From Biscogniauxia marginata (lineage: Eukaryota; Ascomycota; Sordariomycetes; Xylariales; Xylariaceae): DNA of 11,052 nucleotides. The notes below the pieces were generated by a model that saw only the letters and a program-made list of their open reading frames with translations, was not told the origin of the DNA and searched no databases. The number at the start of each line of letters is the position of its first letter. Within the stretch, counting starts at the first letter, position 1. Below, in pieces: positions 9,457 through 11,052 of this stretch. The translations under genes and the position numbers were made by a program. The stretch is taken from assembly GCA_022695795.1 (NCBI GenBank), contig MU404268.1:1-11052 (forward strand), in the 5' to 3' direction.

Positions 9457-9672
9457 CTATGGCTCACGGAAGGCTCTTGTTGCGAGGGTTTCGCGGGAAG
9501 CCTCCAGTTCCGAAGTACGTAAGCCACGGCGTGAGTCACAAAAGTACAAAGGCGCACCTGCACGGCGTGCGTTACGAGGGGTGGCTAATACATAAGCAGG
9601 CAGAGCAAATGATACAGGCGAAGAGAAGGAGAGACTAGCTTGTAGGGCCAAGAGAGACTTCAAGAGCATCAT
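9457..9672 (-). CDS. Candidate small secreted protein, 71 aa (uncertain)
   Basis: Seen: starts with two ATGs (9672, 9669; A at -3) and ends in TAG. Residues 1-23 look like a signal peptide: Lys5, a hydrophobic stretch LLALQASLSF, and a SFA|LP site fitting the -3/-1 rule. The remaining 48 residues are Arg-rich with dibasic sites (NARR, DSRR) and one Cys. A TATA-like TTTAAATATAAAT lies about 40-50 nt upstream. Codons are normal, without RIP. It lies about 390 bp upstream of the HNH gene on the same strand. Known: small secreted proteins and effectors often sit in AT-rich, transposon-packed compartments. No family is recognised. It could be chance or the first exon of something longer; the opposite strand is also open, but without an ATG. 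Confidence 0.3.
   Translation of the reverse strand: MMLLKSLLALQASLSFSSPVSFALPAYVLATPRNARRAGAPLYFCDSRRGLRTSELEASRETLATRAFREP
9525..9569. repeat. Paired CACGGCGTG direct repeat
   Basis: The 9-mer CACGGCGTG occurs at 9525-9533 and 9561-9569, 36 bp apart, each followed by a similar (A/C)GT(C/T)AC. It overlaps the candidate secreted-protein frame. It may be a protein-binding pair or incidental. Confidence 0.4.
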
Positions 9673-9738
9673 GATCGTTCACAACTTGCTATTATTATTT
9701 CTGTCTTAACTAATTTATATTTAAAAAGTCATCTCAGT

Positions 9739-9960
9739 CACCATCAAGCACAAAAGCGGTCCAAAGCGGGGCTTGGCTGTTCTGACGATGATGATATATT
9801 TACGTCCAAAAGACGGAAACTATTTACCTGAGTACACAGCTTCCACGCAATTATAGCGCATATGGACGTCTGGAGTACCTCCGAAGAGACAGAGCTAGAG
9901 TTTCACTTAATATAGAAATCCTTCACTTTCTTACTTAAGCATTACTTTAGTGATTTTGAA
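9739..9960 (+). pseudogene. Possible hAT transposase C-terminal relic
   Basis: On the plus strand one frame reads an acidic-then-basic segment, SDDDDIFTSKRRKL (about 9780-9822). After a frame change a second frame gives EYTASTQL (about 9829-9852) and, beyond several stops, NPSLSYLSITLVIL (about 9917-9958). Known: hAT transposases end with a charged linker, a D/E-rich Y motif and then a P-x-LS-x-A-x-D-x-LSIP dimerisation segment. The order and spacing are roughly right, but the resemblance is by eye and the signature Trp pair and ERxFS motif are missing. Broken by a frameshift and stops. It may be unrelated to the hAT end near 1272. Confidence 0.25.
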
Positions 9961-10043
9961 TAGTACTAAGGCTGTGTAACTAGCTAAACTAAGGAAAAAC
10001 CTACTAATATTTTATAAAATAGAGAGATATAAAACGGGGTAGT

Positions 10044-10066
10044 GTTTTACCGCTAAACCAACTAAC
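10044..10066 (-). other. Pol III A-box / D-arm-like motif
   Basis: On the minus strand TGGTTTAGCGG (10060-10050) fits the A-box consensus TRGYNNARNGG, and GTTT/AAAC forms a perfect 4-bp D-stem around an 8-base loop (10058-10044). No matching anticodon arm, B box or acceptor strand follows. It may be a tRNA-derived relic or part of the R2 LTR element; TGG at this place could also start a primer-binding site. Confidence 0.25.
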
Positions 10067-10140
10067 GAAAAAATAGGTTTTAATGTGGTTAATTAAATAA
10101 AAAGCTACGAAACGCGAAACGTGAGTAAAAACTAGTTTGA

Positions 10141-10329
10141 TCGAAAAATCCTCGGACCGGCCTATATAACTACACTCCCTTGGTAATAAGAAAACATTAT
10201 TAAAATTGTTTAGTTATAAAACCAAAGAAAAGAAAAGAGGTTATAAAAAGGATAATTAATTCAGAAATTTCGAGTTAACGAAATCTAAGTTAAAGTTAAA
10301 TTAAGCGAAATAACCCACACCTTTTTACA
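10141..10329 (-). mobile_element. LTR-like fragment R2 with TATA box
   Basis: Read on the minus strand from 10329, it starts TGTAAAAAGGTGTG and aligns with R1 down to about 10209, mostly differing by transitions. Further in, it has TATATAGG (10168-10161) next to GGCCGG, a plausible LTR promoter core. It has the same orientation as R1 and no Gag-like frame follows, so it may be a solo or truncated LTR of the same family. Its inner end is not resolved; sequence to about 10000 may belong to it. Confidence 0.45.
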
Positions 10330-10491
10330 CGGTTAAATTTTCCTTAAAATTTCAAAAGAAATCGAAACTAATAAATTATTAATATAATTAAAAATTTTTT
10401 TTTACTAATTTAAAGTATTTATTTTATTCTCCTTTTATACCGATTTTAAAATTAATAATAATATAAATTTTATATCCCTTTAAAATAACTA

Positions 10492-10601
10492 ACGTGTCTT
10501 ATAAGCGAGTAGGCCACACAAGCAAGTGGGTCACTTAATTTCCTATATAAAATCGACTTTTTCGAAAATTTATAACTTTACACGTAAAAATAGTAAAAAT
10601 C
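10492..10601 (+). repeat. Left TIR of the MITE, 110 bp
   Basis: Pairs with 10809-10918. The first 90 bp are identical; mismatches occur at 10582 (A here, G in the other arm's complement) and 10592 (A against C). Confidence 0.9.
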
Positions 10602-10808
10602 CTAGACCTTCTTTTTTAGTTATATAACTATTTATTTTAATTAAAAGTAAAATCGAAAAAATTAATTTTAAAAAACGCGAAAAGAAAACGCGTAAAACTA
10701 AAATTAAAACAAAACATATAAACCTTTTTACGTATTTCTTTATATATTTCACTTTTTTTTAATTAAACTATATAATTATATAATTAAAAAAAGGTTCGAG
10801 ATTTTTAC

Positions 10809-10918
10809 GATTTTTACGATTTTTACGCGTAAAGTTATAAATTTTCGAAAAAGTCGATTTTATATAGGAAATTAAGTGACCCACTTGCTTGTGTGGCCTA
10901 CTCGCTTATAAGACACGT
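10809..10918 (-). repeat. Right TIR of the MITE, 110 bp
   Basis: Reverse complement of 10492-10601 with two mismatches. Its inner edge runs into a 9-bp tandem repeat, GATTTTTAC, of three perfect units (10800-10826), of which the left arm holds about two, one altered. Confidence 0.9.
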
Positions 10919-10939
10919 TATATAAATAATAATATATAT

Positions 10940-11052
10940 AAATAAGATGAAATAAAGTAAATAAGATGAAATAAAGTAAATAAGATGAAATAAAGTAAAT
11001 AAGATGAAATAAAGTAAATAAGATGAAATAAAGTAAATAAGATGAAATAAAG
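10940..11052 (+). repeat. 19-bp minisatellite, at least 5.6 perfect copies
   Basis: The unit GATGAAATAAAGTAAATAA starts at 10946, 10965, 10984, 11003, 11022 and 11041, with the last copy cut by the window end. All visible copies are identical and contain no C on this strand. It begins 20 bp after the MITE. Confidence 0.95.

Larger units (their letters stand above)
10490..10920. mobile_element. 427-bp MITE with long TIRs and TA target duplication
   Basis: The element spans 10492-10918 and is flanked by TA (10490-10491, 10919-10920), the target of Tc1/mariner-superfamily transposases. Terminal repeats start ACGTGTCTTATAAGCGAG and contain GGCCACAC and GTGGGTCAC, a style typical of fungal pogo/Fot1 relatives. 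The interior (10602-10808) is AT-rich and codes for nothing I recognise, so it is non-autonomous. The arms are almost identical, suggesting a recent insertion or gene conversion between them. Confidence 0.75.

Noticed and set aside
9260..9595. 111-codon plus-strand ORF
   Set aside because: Starts with GTG and has no internal Met; it overlaps the HNH upstream region and the candidate secreted peptide on the other strand.
10570..10752. 60-codon minus ORF inside the MITE
   Set aside because: Hydrophobic, low-complexity translation of AT-rich filler that overlaps the TIR.
10940..11052. CRISPR-like array
   Set aside because: The 19-bp units are contiguous with no spacers, and the context is eukaryotic.

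Overview
The window looks like nuclear DNA of a filamentous ascomycete (Pezizomycotina) whose repeats have been degraded by repeat-induced point mutation (RIP). Most of it is extremely AT-rich, with TpA abundant and CpA/TpG almost absent, while cytosines in CpG, CpT and CpC remain. One island of normal composition sits inside this tract and carries the only convincing intact gene. No species can be assigned from the sequence alone.

Layout. Positions 1-7200 are an AT-rich relic tract. It contains short tandem repeats, a probable hAT-type transposon end at 1137-1272, and on the minus strand a badly mutated coding block (about 3010-6030). The upstream part of that block (5341-6030, minus) still reads like an LTR-retrotransposon Gag. 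An LTR-like fragment in the same orientation lies just upstream of it (R1, 6652-6777). Positions 7200-7650 are transitional with no gene. Positions 7650-9700 are the normal-composition island: a truncated tRNA-like 3' half (7647-7704, minus), a fungal HNH_2-family nuclease gene (7756-9066, minus, 436 aa), its upstream region, and a weaker candidate for a small secreted protein (9457-9672, minus). Positions 9700-10490 fall back into relics: a possible broken hAT transposase C-terminus (plus strand), a Pol III A-box/D-arm-like motif, and a second LTR-like fragment (R2, 10141-10329, minus) matching R1. The right end holds a 427-bp MITE with 110-bp inverted repeats and TA target duplications (10492-10918), then a perfect 19-bp minisatellite that runs off the window.

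Interpretation. This is a heterochromatic, transposon-packed compartment around an isolated accessory gene. R1 and R2 are direct repeats that bracket the island, and nearly all differences between them are transitions, as RIP predicts. No multi-gene system is evident. The points most worth a second look are the lone HNH nuclease (whose usual third catalytic histidine looks replaced), the sharp RIP boundary around it, the well-preserved MITE, and the strand-biased decay of the retrotransposon block.
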